64,000 bases of DNA from Iris pallida (lineage: Eukaryota; Streptophyta; Magnoliopsida; Asparagales; Iridaceae), in contig JANAVB010016199.1 of NCBI GenBank assembly GCA_029216955.1, forward strand, positions 10,043,960 through 10,107,959, written 5' to 3'. Below, one piece after another: positions 1 through 11,058 of this stretch. The notes beneath the pieces were generated by a model. It had not been told where the DNA came from, searched no databases, and saw only the letters and a program-made list of their open reading frames with translations. The stretch's first letter is position 1, and each line of letters opens with the position of its first letter. The position numbers and the translations under genes were made by a program.

Positions 1-1408
1 TCCAAGTTGTCTTGGAAGTATGCAATAAGGGATTCCTCAGTTCTTACTATGTACAAACAAGGCTAGTCTATCCAATAATCAATTACGCCAATCCTGAATT
101 AGACGAGTCCCAGCGGGACGTCCGTCATCAGTACATATAACAGTATAAGCAGATACCACTCCCTGCCCGTGTGGCAGATTTGTAGTATCCGTGGGAACCA
201 GCCGGTATGTCGGGGCACTAATTGTCCCAAAGATGGCTACCATGTAAGAACTCGGGAATCCATTCTCTCCATGCATGTGGTGGCCCAAGCAGGTCAAGAT
301 AAATTATTTGGTTACTTTACCGTACCAAGCGAGCCTGCGTATAGGATTAGAAGTCTAGGATCTCATCCACATACTTGACTACTTTCTTCAATCTACCGTT
401 TGACTCATCAATTGCATCTTTCTTGCTTCCTTCCATCCCTATTCTTATCTTTCCTTCGTGCTTGCTAGAGATTGACCCTACTAGTTAGTTGTCCCAAAAC
501 ACCATTAGTTTAATTCTTTAAGTTGGGTAGAATACCTTATGAACTAGCAACCCCTTTGACCTAGTGACCTATATTAGCAAAACTTACTTAGATCCTAGAA
601 TTTAGAGGACCCTAACCCATCTAGTCAACCAAGGACTTGGCCAAGAAGACTATAGGACGACCATATAAAGACCAACATAAGTTATGACTTAGAATCATTC
701 TGCTTTCTTTCAATCTTAAAATCTCGTGCCCATATTTTTACTATCTAAACTAATGATGCTAATGTAGCCTAGTTTTTACAAGCTCAAATCTTTATCAAGC
801 TTATTCATGACATATGTTATTGGAAGAATTCCCACTAACATAACGTCTAATCAGAACCGGTACATGATGGTCTGATCAACCGAGTGCATTTGGTTTGCTT
901 TTGCCTATTATTCTACGTGGATGGGGACATAGTTAAGCTTGTCCTCTAGAGTCCCATCCACGACTGCCTTGACAATTCTTTTTGAAATTTTTCGATCGCC
1001 TTTGAATCACGTATTTGTATTCGATAACGCCTCCTTCGAACTCTATATTGCTTTCGCCTTCACCAATTTTCGAAGGACGAAGGCGTAATACTTGAAATTC
1101 CTCTAGCTGTCCTATCGGCTATGACCATACTCCCTCGATATTGCTATATCTTCATCCCAAACTACTCGACCCTATCAAAACCCTCTAATCACTTAATTTA
1201 AGCGAATCTATTTCGTTCTCTTAACCGTGACCCTCATTCATTACCCATAACCATACCGTATTGTTTTTCTACGATCTAGATCGCGATTTCTTTCAACATG
1301 ATTTTGTGAAAACATTATCATCGTTGGATCCCCATTGATCCCCCTTGCGTCCTCTCACCCCTACTAATTCTTAATTTCGAGGACGAAATTCTTTTAAGTT
1401 GGGTAGGT
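1..1408 (+). other. Internal 3' non-coding region of the Tekay-type element
   Basis: No convincing coding sequence. The stretch around 960-1000 resembles the short internal region at 61417-61982 of another Tekay-like element (shared words near 'ACTGCCTTGA.AATTCT' and 'CGAGCCTGCG'), which suggests related families. The first 400 bases contain short ORFs on both strands without recognisable domains. Confidence 0.5.
1374..1408 (+). promoter_or_regulatory. Polypurine-tract region before the 3' LTR
   Basis: ATTTCGAGGACGAAAT at 1374-1389 followed by TTAAGTTGGGTAGGT directly before the LTR start at 1409. This is where plus-strand DNA priming occurs in LTR retrotransposons. The G-rich tract is weaker than usual (GTTGGGTAGG). 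Confidence 0.65.
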
Positions 1409-2054
1409 TGTAAAACCCCTAAAATTCTACTATTTTTTTATAAATTTAGTACTGATTTAAAATTTATTATATTGTGCGTCGCGTAGTCGTGTTGTACGTC
1501 GTGCACAGAATTTTATTTTTTCGTTTTGCTCGATGAGTGCGAATATGTGCGAGCGTACATATTTTTAGAAAAACATTTTTTCTATTTTACAGTTTCAAAA
1601 TAATATATGTAATAATTATTTCTAGCTATCATTTTCAAGTCTATAATTTTAATTATGAAAAGCCTTTCATAAATTATTTTCATATAAAATGGTATATTAG
1701 AAAAGTGCATTTATGTAAACATTATTTGTACCTACATATATATTTTGTAATTATTTGTTGGTTTAATTTAAATATTAAATGTAATTTTCGAAATTATTAT
1801 TATTAGCATTTTTGGAAAATATATTTCAAAATTATAGTAGAGATTTAAATCATGATTTGAACCTATGGATTTATTTAAATAGTTAATATTTGAAATTTGA
1901 TTTATTCCATTGATTTTAAACCAAGATTTTAATTAGATTTAATTGGATTTGGATTTGGATTTAGATTTGATTGATTTAATTTAATAGATTTAATTATCTA
2001 TTTTTGGGGTTTAAATTAAATTCTAATCTTTATCTAATTGGGAATTTTCACATC

Positions 2055-2065
2055 CTATAAATAGG
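2055..2065 (+). promoter_or_regulatory. TATA box of the Tekay-type LTR
   Basis: CTATAAATAGG inside the LTR, followed about 30 bp downstream by a C-rich leader. Position relative to the LTR start (about 650 bp) matches the promoter-like positions of the other Tekay-like LTRs here. Start of the genomic RNA is inferred near 2090. Confidence 0.6.
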
Positions 2066-2239
2066 CAGGTACTCCTCCAATATTTTTTATCATCCATAAA
2101 TTCCTCCACACAAATATTCCACAACCCAATGGTGCGTGCCTCGTGTCCGTGTTCCCCGTCCAGTTCTTATTCCAATTTTTACAAATACATTTATCTCTTT
2201 CGTGTCGAACACCCCCGACAAAATCAATTCCTAGTCTAA

Positions 2240-3180
2240 CCTAACTCTTTCCCTTCCTGCTGCCCGAACCCCGCCGGCAACCTACAGGACCATCTATCCT
2301 CTCCTCCTCGGAGCGGCCAAACCGGAAACCAGCTCTGCCACCCTCCAACACCATCATCACCCAACGCCAATCGACCTAACGTCCAGCCCCCTCCTCCGAG
2401 CCATCATCCCGACCACCCCATCCCGGGGACCACCACAAGGACAAACACACCATCACCACCAGCAGTCTTCCGATGACACCGCCACCCACAGCACATCGCT
2501 GCAGCCACCCTTGCCACCACAACCAGTCCACGCCACCACGTACACCGACCAAACCAACCTCCAGCCGCGACCGCGGCCCCTCCGACCATCATACCCACCG
2601 TCAGCCACCACCCGACCAACGTCCACTGCCAACCCATACACAACCAGCAAATCAATCGTAGCCGTCCCCCGACGCACAACCACGCCACAGCCCCGGCCTC
2701 GTCCCGAGGACGGCCAAACCAACACCGCCACCATCGTGGCCCCATACCATCACCATCATCTAGTAAAAGAAGAAGAAGAAGACAGAATAAAACCTAGATC
2801 TAAAACTCACCAGCCTCACCGCCTGCACCAGAGCATGCGCCGCCGCCTCGCTCCCAGTGAGCCTCCGCACAGCTCGCCGCGACCTCGCCGTCGCCACCTG
2901 CCCGGCCATTAGCGCCGGAACCCTCCGCTCCCATTATCGCCTCTCCGCCTTGCCTCCGCCCCATCCTCCTTCGATCGCCGGAGCCCCCTTCTCCTCCGCC
3001 GTTAGTCCCACGTCGTCGCGTGCCCACACGCGTCCGGCCGACGAAACCCACTTCCCCCTCGACGCCGATCTCCCCCGCTCCACCTCCGCCGAACGAGCGC
3101 CGTCGCCGCCCATGATCTCCTCCCGACCGTCCCCAAAGCTCCCCTCCCGATCCAGTTCTCTCTTCCCCCTCTCGAATTAT
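2240..3180 (+). other. C-rich, GC-rich LTR leader block
   Basis: About 0.9 kb of strongly pyrimidine-rich, GC-rich sequence (many CCACC, CCGCC and CTCC words) inside otherwise AT-rich DNA. Open frames occur on both strands but have low-complexity composition (Pro/Arg/Ser or Gly/Trp/Val), so I do not call a gene. It lies just downstream of the TATA box and is best read as the transcribed R/U5 leader of the LTR. Confidence 0.5.
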
Positions 3181-3497
3181 TTCTCTACACTAATTTTCTC
3201 TCTCTCTCTCTGCTCCTCCTCTCTATCAAGTGTTTTTTTATTGTTTTTTTTGGTTTTCTTTTGTTCCTCCCCTACTGGTGATTTTGAGGTGTGTGTGACT
3301 GAGTGTTATGTTTGCTTTATTTTTACTAATATAGTTATATATTATTAGTATTATGATTTAATATTATAAATATTGCTTATTATTACTATTTTGTTTATAT
3401 TGTATTATTATTGATGTTGATATTATTATTTTAATTATGTGATTTTAATTATACTTTTTGTTATACATGGTGGTTGAAAAACACTTTGACGATATTT

Positions 3498-3533
3498 TAT
3501 TATTACTATTATTATTATTATTATTATTATTTT
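3498..3533. repeat. (ATT)n microsatellite
   Basis: Run of ATT/TTA triplets with a few interruptions within the LTR. Confidence 0.8.
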
Positions 3534-4519
3534 CAAAGAGTATTATAATTACTATTATTTTTTAGTAAATTATTGCTACCAATAATACAAGACCCCTCCA
3601 ATTATATTTTAAATTATTTTTAGTAGTATTACTTCTACCTTGTTACTTTAACCATAGTATATATTGTTTTATTAAATAGATTTTTCCTACAAACGATTTT
3701 TACATATAAATATCTATAAAGTTTGAGATAGAGACCCTAAATATATTACTGAATTATTTTTATAGCTTGGGACTTAAAAAGGGTATTTTGATAAACTTAG
3801 AGTTTTGTCTGAAAACCATTTTTTATATTTATCTAAAAACTATTTTTAACTAGTATAATTATTTTTCTTTCTCGAGTGCCATAAATAGTTTTCTAAATCG
3901 TATATATTATTATCCATTATTATTTTTCTTTGACTTTTCTCCTTTCCATTGACCAAGCCTATTACTCCCATCCCTTCGCCAATCCTGTCCTTCCTTATGT
4001 CCATTCAAACTAAATTGACCCTTCTGGACCCAATAAAACTGTCCGTACCACCATCCGAGGTCTCCATGTATAGTTGTTGCACTGAAGTCGCAGTTCGTAC
4101 CACCTTGATCATCGCAGCACACCAGGCGTACTACCAGGCAAGACACCTTGCCATTTGTTGTTTAATTATTTTAGCTCATATTTCATGCATGTCTATTATT
4201 TTCTTTATGTAAAATAAACTGTGATACATAGCATAACTGTTAGAACTTACCGTTCATTTATTTTTCCTGCTGTGTATTATTTTTCTCATATTAAACCTAG
4301 ATTTAAGGGACCACCTTGTGTGTTGCATTCATTGGCCTTGACACGTTATAACACGAGGTTGTGTGTCGCATGTAGAACACGGAAGTGCGTGATTGGCTGG
4401 CCACCAGTACGTACAAGCCGTGCGATAGGAATAACCGCTAATAGAGATTGCATGCTAGTTTGACTTAGCGGTTATAGAGTTAAAATTGGGCGGGAAGAAC
4501 ATGATTGGAAGTTGACTAC

Positions 4520-4650
4520 CACCCTATCTATCGTAGACTCGCTCGCTACTGAGGAACGATAGGTAGACTATATGCTATAGACTCGCTCGATACTGAGGAA
4601 TAGTATATGGTGTTGTGACTCGCTACTGAGGTACTGCATTGGTATTTTCT
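4520..4650 (+). repeat. Short tandem block in the Tekay-type LTR
   Basis: Three imperfect copies of GACTCGCTCG.TACTGAGGAA (the last shortened) separated by sequence around 'GATAGGTAGACTATATG'. Other Tekay-like LTRs here carry an unrelated short tandem block at a comparable place, several hundred bases before the LTR end (51069-51182; 30915-30950). Confidence 0.7.
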
Positions 4651-5474
4651 TGACTTGACCCGGTAGTCATGCGACCATGAACTGTTCTTAAAACTGCATT
4701 CACCTAGAGTTGGTTAGGCGCCCTTATCTGTTGGGTACGAGTACCTTTGGTTTGGGTACTTGTATCTGACCGTGGCTTGGAACAATAACTTGTCGCGGAT
4801 TAGTTCGTCACATCTTGTTCTTGTTTGGTTGTAGGTGTGACTTACTACTTCGATGAGAAGGTATTGAACCTTGTTGGGGTCCGGATACCATATCGGATTC
4901 TTAGCATGGAAAGATACGTCGTCGTGAATTAGTTTACCATCTCATGTCCTTGTTTGGTTGGGGGGATGGTACGCTCGTTCAGTAGGTGCGTATTGGACCA
5001 TGTTATAAATTCGATTGACTTATTTATTGAGCAATATTTATTCAGTTTATATGGCATGCTATTATGTGTCTTGTTACGTCCCTCTGAGGACCTGGTTGTC
5101 TTGCCAGGTGTGTGCTATTTTCTTTTGCAGGTGCTTTAGCTCTAGCCGTGATCCGCTCTATTTCTTCGAGGATGATTGCATTTTGGATCGTCTTCGCTTC
5201 GCTCGCCTACTTATTTCATTTCCATGTATTTCATTTCCTTATTTTGTTGGTAGTGGATTTGTCTCCGCCCAACATATTGTATCAAGACAAATTTATTCTT
5301 ATTATATGATCTTTTATTCATTTATTCTGTGTGGATGAGATTAGTTATAGTTCTACTGCATTTTACAGCTTATGTATTCATACGAGGATTCCATATATTG
5401 GTGTGTACTTCGTATGAATACAGCTGGCATGTCTACGTTCCTAGTCCTACGTATTTTGGGACTGGGGCGTTACA

Positions 5475-5650
5475 ATGCAATCGTTATTTTATTTAGCTTA
5501 ATAGTCCCTATGTTGATTGAAATCTCATGCCGTGGATCATGGTCATTCAGAATGAGTACTTCCGTACATAGTACGATATACACAACTCTACAACGATGGC
5601 TGTGCGATTAGGTTGTAGGTCTTATATAGCGTAATGCAACAATCAAACCT
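5475..5650. other. Unassigned spacer
   Basis: 176 bp between the Tekay-type LTR and the CACTA element; no feature recognised. It continues past the CACTA element at 8853. Confidence 0.5.
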
Positions 5651-5679
5651 CACTACAACAAAAAGACCTATTAATGACG
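5651..5679 (+). repeat. CACTA left terminal inverted repeat
   Basis: Starts CACTACAACAAAAA and ends TTAATGACG; mirrored at 8821-8849 with two mismatches. Confidence 0.92.
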
Positions 5680-5903
5680 CTTGATAAGTGGTTTTCATGA
5701 CGGCTGATGTAGAAGCGTCATCAATGTTCAGCAAGACTAGAATCTATGATGGTTTACATTAAAAACGTTATTGATAGTGCTCCAGTGATACGAGCGTCAT
5801 AAAAAAAGCACGAAAATTTAAGTCGAAACCTCGACTCCCCCGTAATTCTCCCGCACTTAAGAAAAATTCTAAACCCTCTCTCTTTTTTATTCTCCTTCTC
5901 CTC

Positions 5904-6019
5904 CCGCTCCCCAACTCCCCTCAGCCCACTCCCCGCTCCCCAACTCCCCTCAGCCCGCTCCCCGCTCCCCAACTTCCCTCAGCCCGCTCCCCGCTCCCCA
6001 ACTTCCCTCAGCCCGTTCC
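5904..6019 (+). repeat. 29-bp minisatellite, four units, inside the CACTA element
   Basis: Four tandem 29-bp units beginning CCGCTCCCCAACT and ending CTCAGCCC.CTCC, differing at a few positions. It sits in a C-rich segment resembling a plant 5' untranslated leader. Confidence 0.85.
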
Positions 6020-6465
6020 TCGCTTCCCTCGGTTACAGACTCCACCGCAGAGGGAAGGATGTCACCGGCGTAGCCTTCACCACCGGTTTGTCCTAAAATC
6101 TCGATCATTGCTTATTTTATGCCCTAAATTCAAAAATCTCCTAATTTTTGACAACCATACATGCATCCATCTCTTCAAAATTAGGGTTCTAAATTTTAGG
6201 GTTTCCCGACGTCTCCGTCCACGTCGGCGATGATCCGAAAAGGGCTGCATCATCGTTGACTTATCTTGATTAAGTGAGTGATTTTGATTGGAATTTTTTT
6301 CCCTAAAAAAGATTTTATTAGGAGTGTAATTTTTTCCCTAAAAATTAGGGTTCTTAATTTTTGATTTAGATTTTTTTCCCTAAAAGTGTTCTTTGATTTT
6401 TTTCTGTTTGTTCTTGTTCAAGGGAGTGTAATTACATTTAGGGAGCCGAGTCCAAAGCCTCTCAA

Positions 6466-7205
6466 CAGTCACAGCCGCGACCCGACGAGGTGCTGTGCGT
6501 GCCTGCGAGACGAGTCCGAAGCCTCCCTTCGGATTTTTAAACTAAATTCTGGGGTATAAATTCTAAACTCTTGATTGATTTCAGTTTCTGGGTTTATTTT
6601 GTTTGTCGATGATGTTGTTGGATCTCGATCCCTACATAAAAAGGGTTTCGATCGACTGATACGTGTTGGGTTCGATTTTGGCTTGATGATCCTACGATTG
6701 TCTTTGTTTGTGAACGCGAATGATCTTTAGATCATGTTCGGTTTTTTACTTGCTGATGGATCATTTTCTGTTTCGGGTTACCTAGCTGCTGTTAGAATTA
6801 TTTGTGATACATGTATTGTTGGTTTGGGTTTCTTGTATAAATTGTTGCTTGGGTTCTCCTTCATATACTTGCTGTGGGATGTTGGTTTTGGTTTTCCTTA
6901 TTATACATGTTGGGTTGGGAAAGATTTCTTTGCTGTAGGAGATGTTTTGCTATTTGGATTAAAATTGTTGGTTGGGTATCTATTATGCATGATGGGTTTA
7001 ACTTGGTACTGTGGGTGTTTTTGTTGGGAGCTTTTCGATATAAATCACATGCGGGTATATATTAGTTGGGAGTATTTCTATTTCGGGATTGACATCTCCA
7101 TTAGCATGTATGCGTCATTGATTTTGGGACTACGTCCACTATGCCATGCCTGGATGTTTTACTTTATTTGTCAGTTTCGGTTTTTATTAGAGTACTCTGA
7201 TATTC
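6466..7205 (+). repeat. Internal duplicated block, copy A (CACTA)
   Basis: About 740 bp beginning CAGTCACAGCCGCGAC, repeated at 7498-8228 with high identity. The two copies are separated by about 290 bp of unique sequence. Longest open frame about 165 codons, Phe/Leu/Cys-rich, no recognised domain; probably not protein coding, since the second copy does not preserve it in full. Confidence 0.85.
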
Positions 7206-7497
7206 TTGGTGTTGGTCGTTCGACCAAATGAACCAAAGCATTGTAGATCGTATCGGATACACTTGCTCCGTGTCGGGACGTGTCCTATACGTGTTATGGC
7301 ACGCTAGTACAACAGATGATGATTGATCCTTATCTGAGACATCTTATGTATCTCATTTCGTTTCTTGTCGTTAGTCGTAGTTTGTATGTTGGTACTGTTG
7401 GGTTGTTCATTCTGGATGCAGATACGCTCGTGTTTGTACGAGTCGATACTGGACACGGATGTGAGGATACCTTCGTGTCGATGATGTAGCCTTTCCA

Positions 7498-8228
7498 CAG
7501 TTACAGCCGCGACCCGACGAGGTGCTGTGCGTGCCTGCGAGCCGAGTCCGAAGGCTCCCTTCGGATTCCGACACCAAATTCTGGGGTATAAATTCTAAAC
7601 TCTTGATTGATTTCAGTTTTTGGGTTTATTTTGTTTGTCGATGATGTTGTTGGATCTCGATCCCTACATAAAAAGGGTTTCGATCGACTGATATGTGTTG
7701 GGTTCGATTTTGGCTTGACCATCCTACGATTGTCTTTGTTTGTGAAGCGGAAATGACCTTTAGGTTCTTTACTTGCTGTTGGATCATTTTTTGTTTCGGG
7801 TTACCTAGCTGCTGTTGGAATTATTTGTGATGCATGCATTGTTGGTTTGGGTTTCTTGTATAAATTGTTGCTTGGGGTCTCCTTCCTATACTTGTTGTGG
7901 GATGTTGGTTTAGGTTTTCCCTATTATATATGTTGGGTTGGGAAAGATTTCTTTGCTGTAGGAGATGTTTTGCTATTTGGATTAAAATTGTTGGTTGGGT
8001 ATCTATTATGCATGATGGGTTTAACTTGGTACTGTGGGTGTTTTTGTTGGGAGCTTTTCGTTATAAATCACATGCGGGTATATATTAGTTGGGAGTATTT
8101 CTATTTCGGGAATGACATCTCCATTAGCATGCCTGCATCGTTGATTTTGGGACTACGTCCACTATGCCATGCCTAGATGTTTTACTTTATTTATCGGTTT
8201 GGGTTTTAGTTAGAGTACTCTGATACTC
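7498..8228 (+). repeat. Internal duplicated block, copy B (CACTA)
   Basis: Second copy, starting CAGTTACAGCCGCGAC. It lacks a short segment near its position 250 compared with copy A and carries scattered substitutions, so the duplication is not brand new. Confidence 0.85.
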
Positions 8229-8820
8229 TCGATTTTTCGATATAAATCACAGACTCTAAAATTGACAGACTCTAAAATATAGGGTTTTGCTTTCTTTTTC
8301 AGGGTTTTGCTATACGTACATGTGCTATGGACAGTCTTCACGCTACAGTATCTGTGAGATTTTTGATGTCGATAGTTTTGATGTAGCTAAAGTGTACTCT
8401 ATATTGGATACTCTATATATTTTGGGAAGATGTATATAATCAAATGGAGAAATGTAGAATGGTAGCTAAAATACTCTGTTTTGAGACAATGAAATGGAGA
8501 ATGGTACTTTATATTACATTTCAATGCTTTGTTGTGAATATAGTTCAAAGTGGTTGTTTTCGAATTGAATTGAGCAGCGTTTGGAATGTATAACATGCAG
8601 TATAGAGCGTTATAAATGTGATACAACGACCATATACAGCGATTTTTCATAACTATCCATAACGCTTTGAAAATAAAACATAGCAGAAATTAAACCTATT
8701 AATGACGGTTTTGGATGAATTATCTATAATGCTTTTAAAAACATTTATAACACCCGATTTCATAACGCTTGGACTGAGAAAAAAAAGCGTCATGGTTTGT
8801 AATTAATGACGCTTTTTAGA

Positions 8821-8849
8821 CGTCATTAAAAGGTATTTTTGTTGTAGTG
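8821..8849 (-). repeat. CACTA right terminal inverted repeat
   Basis: Ends GTTGTAGTG, inverted copy of the left end. Followed by the CCT target duplication. Confidence 0.92.
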
Positions 8850-8852
8850 CCT

Positions 8853-9289
8853 AGCCACGGAATAATCATGCCTTGACTGTAAGATACACATGCTGCTTTT
8901 GCAGAAAAATAGAAGTCAACATGTGTCCATATGCCAATGTTCGAATCGGTTAGTCGATCGCGATGGTTCATGGTTCATACATGAACATGTCTCATTCAAT
9001 TCAATAAGACGACTAGCCAGTCCCTTAGTTCCAACTAGGAACACAATGATCAATCATTAGTCGAGGTAACAATCAATGTCAATTCGTGATAAGGCATGAA
9101 AGTCAACTAGCATTTAGTATGGTTGAGTCTATAACCCTCAGGGTTAAGTTCCAGTCATTTTGGGTATCCATAAACCAATCGAGACACAGTGCGCTCTCCA
9201 CACAATAATATATATTAAAAAATACTAACATATCATGAGTATATCGAGTTCATATCAAAAGGCGTAAGGATATTATAAGGGGTGCCATG
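8853..9289. other. Unassigned non-coding sequence
   Basis: No gene, repeat or element end recognised. Confidence 0.5.
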
Positions 9290-9850
9290 CGCCTAAGGAG
9301 TACGCTCAATGAAATACGCGTAAAAACTCATCTTACGCCAAGCCAGAAGAGTACGCGTAAATGAGTACGCGTAAAGAATAGAGTTACGCATGAAACTTGC
9401 ATGCGTAAAGGGTCGAGTTATGTGTAAAGCTTGTACGCGTAAAAGAATAACATTGCGCGTAAACTTGTATGCGTAAAAGAATAACATTGTGCGTAAACTT
9501 GTGCGCATAAAAGAATAACATTGTGCGTAAACTTGTACGCGTAAAAGAAAATGTTACGCGTAAACTTGTACGTGTAAAAGAAAATGTTACGCGTAAAGCT
9601 GGTATGCGTAAAGAATAATGTTACGCGTGGAGGAAATAACGTTATGCCTGAACTTGTATGCGTAAACAGTAACATTACGCGTAAGGAATAGCATCACGCG
9701 TAAAGAATAACAATACGCGTGAAGAAATACGCGTAAAGGAAATACGCCAAGCCAGAGTAGACTTGCATAATCCAGATTCATGCTGACACGAATGATCGTG
9801 GGCGTAGAGCTTGATATTACGCAGACACGTAAAATGTGGGCGTAAAGAAC
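9290..9850 (-). repeat. Minisatellite built on the word TACGCGTAAA
   Basis: Core of about six 33-34-bp units (roughly 9424-9630), each with two copies of a .ACGCGTAAA-like word: GCGTAAACTTGTACGCGTAAAAGAA plus ATAACATTGT or AATGTTAC. Degenerate single words continue on both sides. Open frames on the minus strand here (Phe/Thr/Tyr-rich) are a by-product of the repeat. It probably lies within a minus-strand LTR. Confidence 0.85.
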
Positions 9851-11058
9851 CTCTCGAACTCCAATTCCATGAAACCTTCAATCGAAGCCAAAAATGGGAC
9901 TTCCATGGATCAAAATGTGGTATAACACAAATCTCAACAACCTGGACTGCTCAAAATTTGGAAATAAGGAAGTTTGAGAGATCAAAAACCATTAAAATCC
10001 AAAAATAGCAATTTCAAGATCTACAAAAATAAAACTCTCAAAATGGAAAATGTCAAGTTCTAAACTATCTTAGAATCATGAGAGAAAGATAAATGAACCA
10101 TAAAAATGGGTTCTCATGTGGAAGCAAGATGCACTTGCCTATGCTCTTGGTAGGTGGAGAGAGTTATGAGGAAGAAGAAGAGTAAATAAGAATGAATGAA
10201 GAGAGAGAAAGGGTTGGGCTTTAAATGGAGATGGTGGCAGGTGGTTGGTTGGGTTCATGATGAACCACCAAAACAAACCAACCCAAGCTGAACCCAAGAG
10301 CAAAAACAAAAGCAAAAATAAAATACAGAAAAATAATTAGAATAAAATTAAAGAAATTAAATACAGAATAACTACATGATAAATATTAAATAAATACATT
10401 CAAGCAGTACATGTATTAAAATACGCATTCTGGGAACAGGGAGTGACAAAATGTGTTAGTAATGTGATGTGTCAGTGACTGTATTTATAATAAAATATTA
10501 TGTTTCCAAATTAGGACAGTGGCAAAACTGTGAATAGCTACAGATCTGAGGACTTTTAGCATAACTCAATAACAGATTCCTAACAAATTCAGTTATTAAC
10601 TAAACCAGCCTCTGGATTAACCATAGTTATTAATACCAAAATAATTAGGAAACTAATTAACAACTTTTTAATTTAGGCATTAAGAGAAAAGGGAAAATCT
10701 TTACTATAGATGTCCTGCTAGTAGGAATCAAGTCAACTGATTAACTAAAAATAACATCAAGCATACTCACTATTAATCAACATTGGTAAAAAAATCAAAG
10801 TACCATTTAATTATCAATAATACATTTAGATCAAAACACGATTTTAATATTTAATTAATTAGACAATTATAATTTGAAATTAATAACCACGATTTCTATT
10901 AACAATATTTAAGAATAGATTATAACAAAAATCCAATATTTATAAAACTAAACAATAAATAAGGATATCTCTTTAAAACCAATTGTTATATAGAAAACAA
11001 TATTAGACTCCCGAATAGAAATATAGAAATTTACCAAAAAATGATTTAGGGAGTTACA
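9851..11058 (-). other. Probable minus-strand LTR fragment
   Basis: Read on the minus strand, sequence beginning at 11058 opens TGTAACTCCC, a typical LTR start. About 840 bp further there is a weak TATA-like ATTTAAAG (near 10215) followed by a pyrimidine-rich leader (10080-10215), the same layout as the Tekay-like LTRs here. No polypurine tract precedes the start and the other end was not found, so this is a tentative, perhaps truncated or solo LTR. No coding sequence. Confidence 0.35.

Larger units (their letters stand above)
1..5474 (+). mobile_element. Del/Tekay-type LTR retrotransposon, 3' part
   Basis: Right-hand part of a Ty3/gypsy element whose left part lies outside the window. Seen directly: non-coding 3' internal DNA, a purine-rich stretch with the word TTTCGAGGACGAAATT, then a long repeat that opens TGTAAAACCCC and closes GGGGCGTTACA. 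The same TTTCGAGGACGAAATT word precedes two other LTR starts in this window (34381 and 61983), so the boundary is well supported. The word is, from family knowledge, typical of Del/Tekay chromoviruses; no chromodomain or polymerase is present here to prove it. The five bases after the end (ATGCA, 5475-5479) should be the target duplication, but the partner is off-window. Confidence 0.75.
1409..5474 (+). repeat. Long 3' LTR (4066 bp)
   Basis: Begins TGTAAAACCCC and ends GGGGCGTTACA, giving TG...CA termini and a short inverted repeat TGTAA/TTACA. A TATA box lies at 2055, about 650 bp in, followed by a C-rich leader (2240-3180), AT-rich DNA, a tandem block near 4.5 kb and a final unique part. 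It has no protein domain. Only one copy is in the window, so the length rests on the boundaries alone. A solo LTR is excluded because internal DNA and a priming tract precede it. Confidence 0.75.
5651..8849. mobile_element. Non-autonomous CACTA DNA transposon
   Basis: Complete element of 3199 bp. The ends are 29-bp terminal inverted repeats starting CACTACAACAAAAA (5651-5679 and 8821-8849) with only two mismatches, and the element is flanked by a 3-bp direct repeat CCT (5648-5650 and 8850-8852), the size expected for CACTA (En/Spm) elements. Subterminal regions repeat the word AGCGTCAT/ATGACGCT on both strands, the usual transposase-binding arrangement. There is no TNP2-type transposase, so movement must be in trans. 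The interior holds a C-rich leader-like segment with a 29-bp minisatellite and a 0.74-kb duplicated block. The interior looks like captured gene 5' DNA (pyrimidine-rich leader, 'AGGGTTC.AAATTT' words), but I cannot name a donor gene. Confidence 0.9.

Noticed and set aside
3..7. CAAGT followed by TG at 3-9 as the partner target copy of the minus-strand LTR ending at 13178 (CAAGT at 13179)
   Set aside because: A 5-base match is expected by chance; nothing else at the window start looks like that LTR's other end or like copia coding sequence.
2404..3348. Several 80-160-codon frames on both strands in the C-rich block
   Set aside because: Composition follows the base bias (Pro/Arg/Ser on one strand, Gly/Trp/Val on the other), frames overlap on both strands, and the block is an LTR leader.
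6734..7231. 165-codon frame in the CACTA element as a gene
   Set aside because: Hydrophobic, Cys/Phe/Trp-rich with no domain, and the duplicated copy keeps only part of it.
9290..9850. CRISPR array
   Set aside because: Units are contiguous and degenerate without unique spacers, and the DNA is a plant nuclear genome.
9293..9881. Minus-strand frames with repeated F-T-R-N-x-x-F-Y-A-Y
   Set aside because: Translation of the 34-bp minisatellite; no start context or domain.
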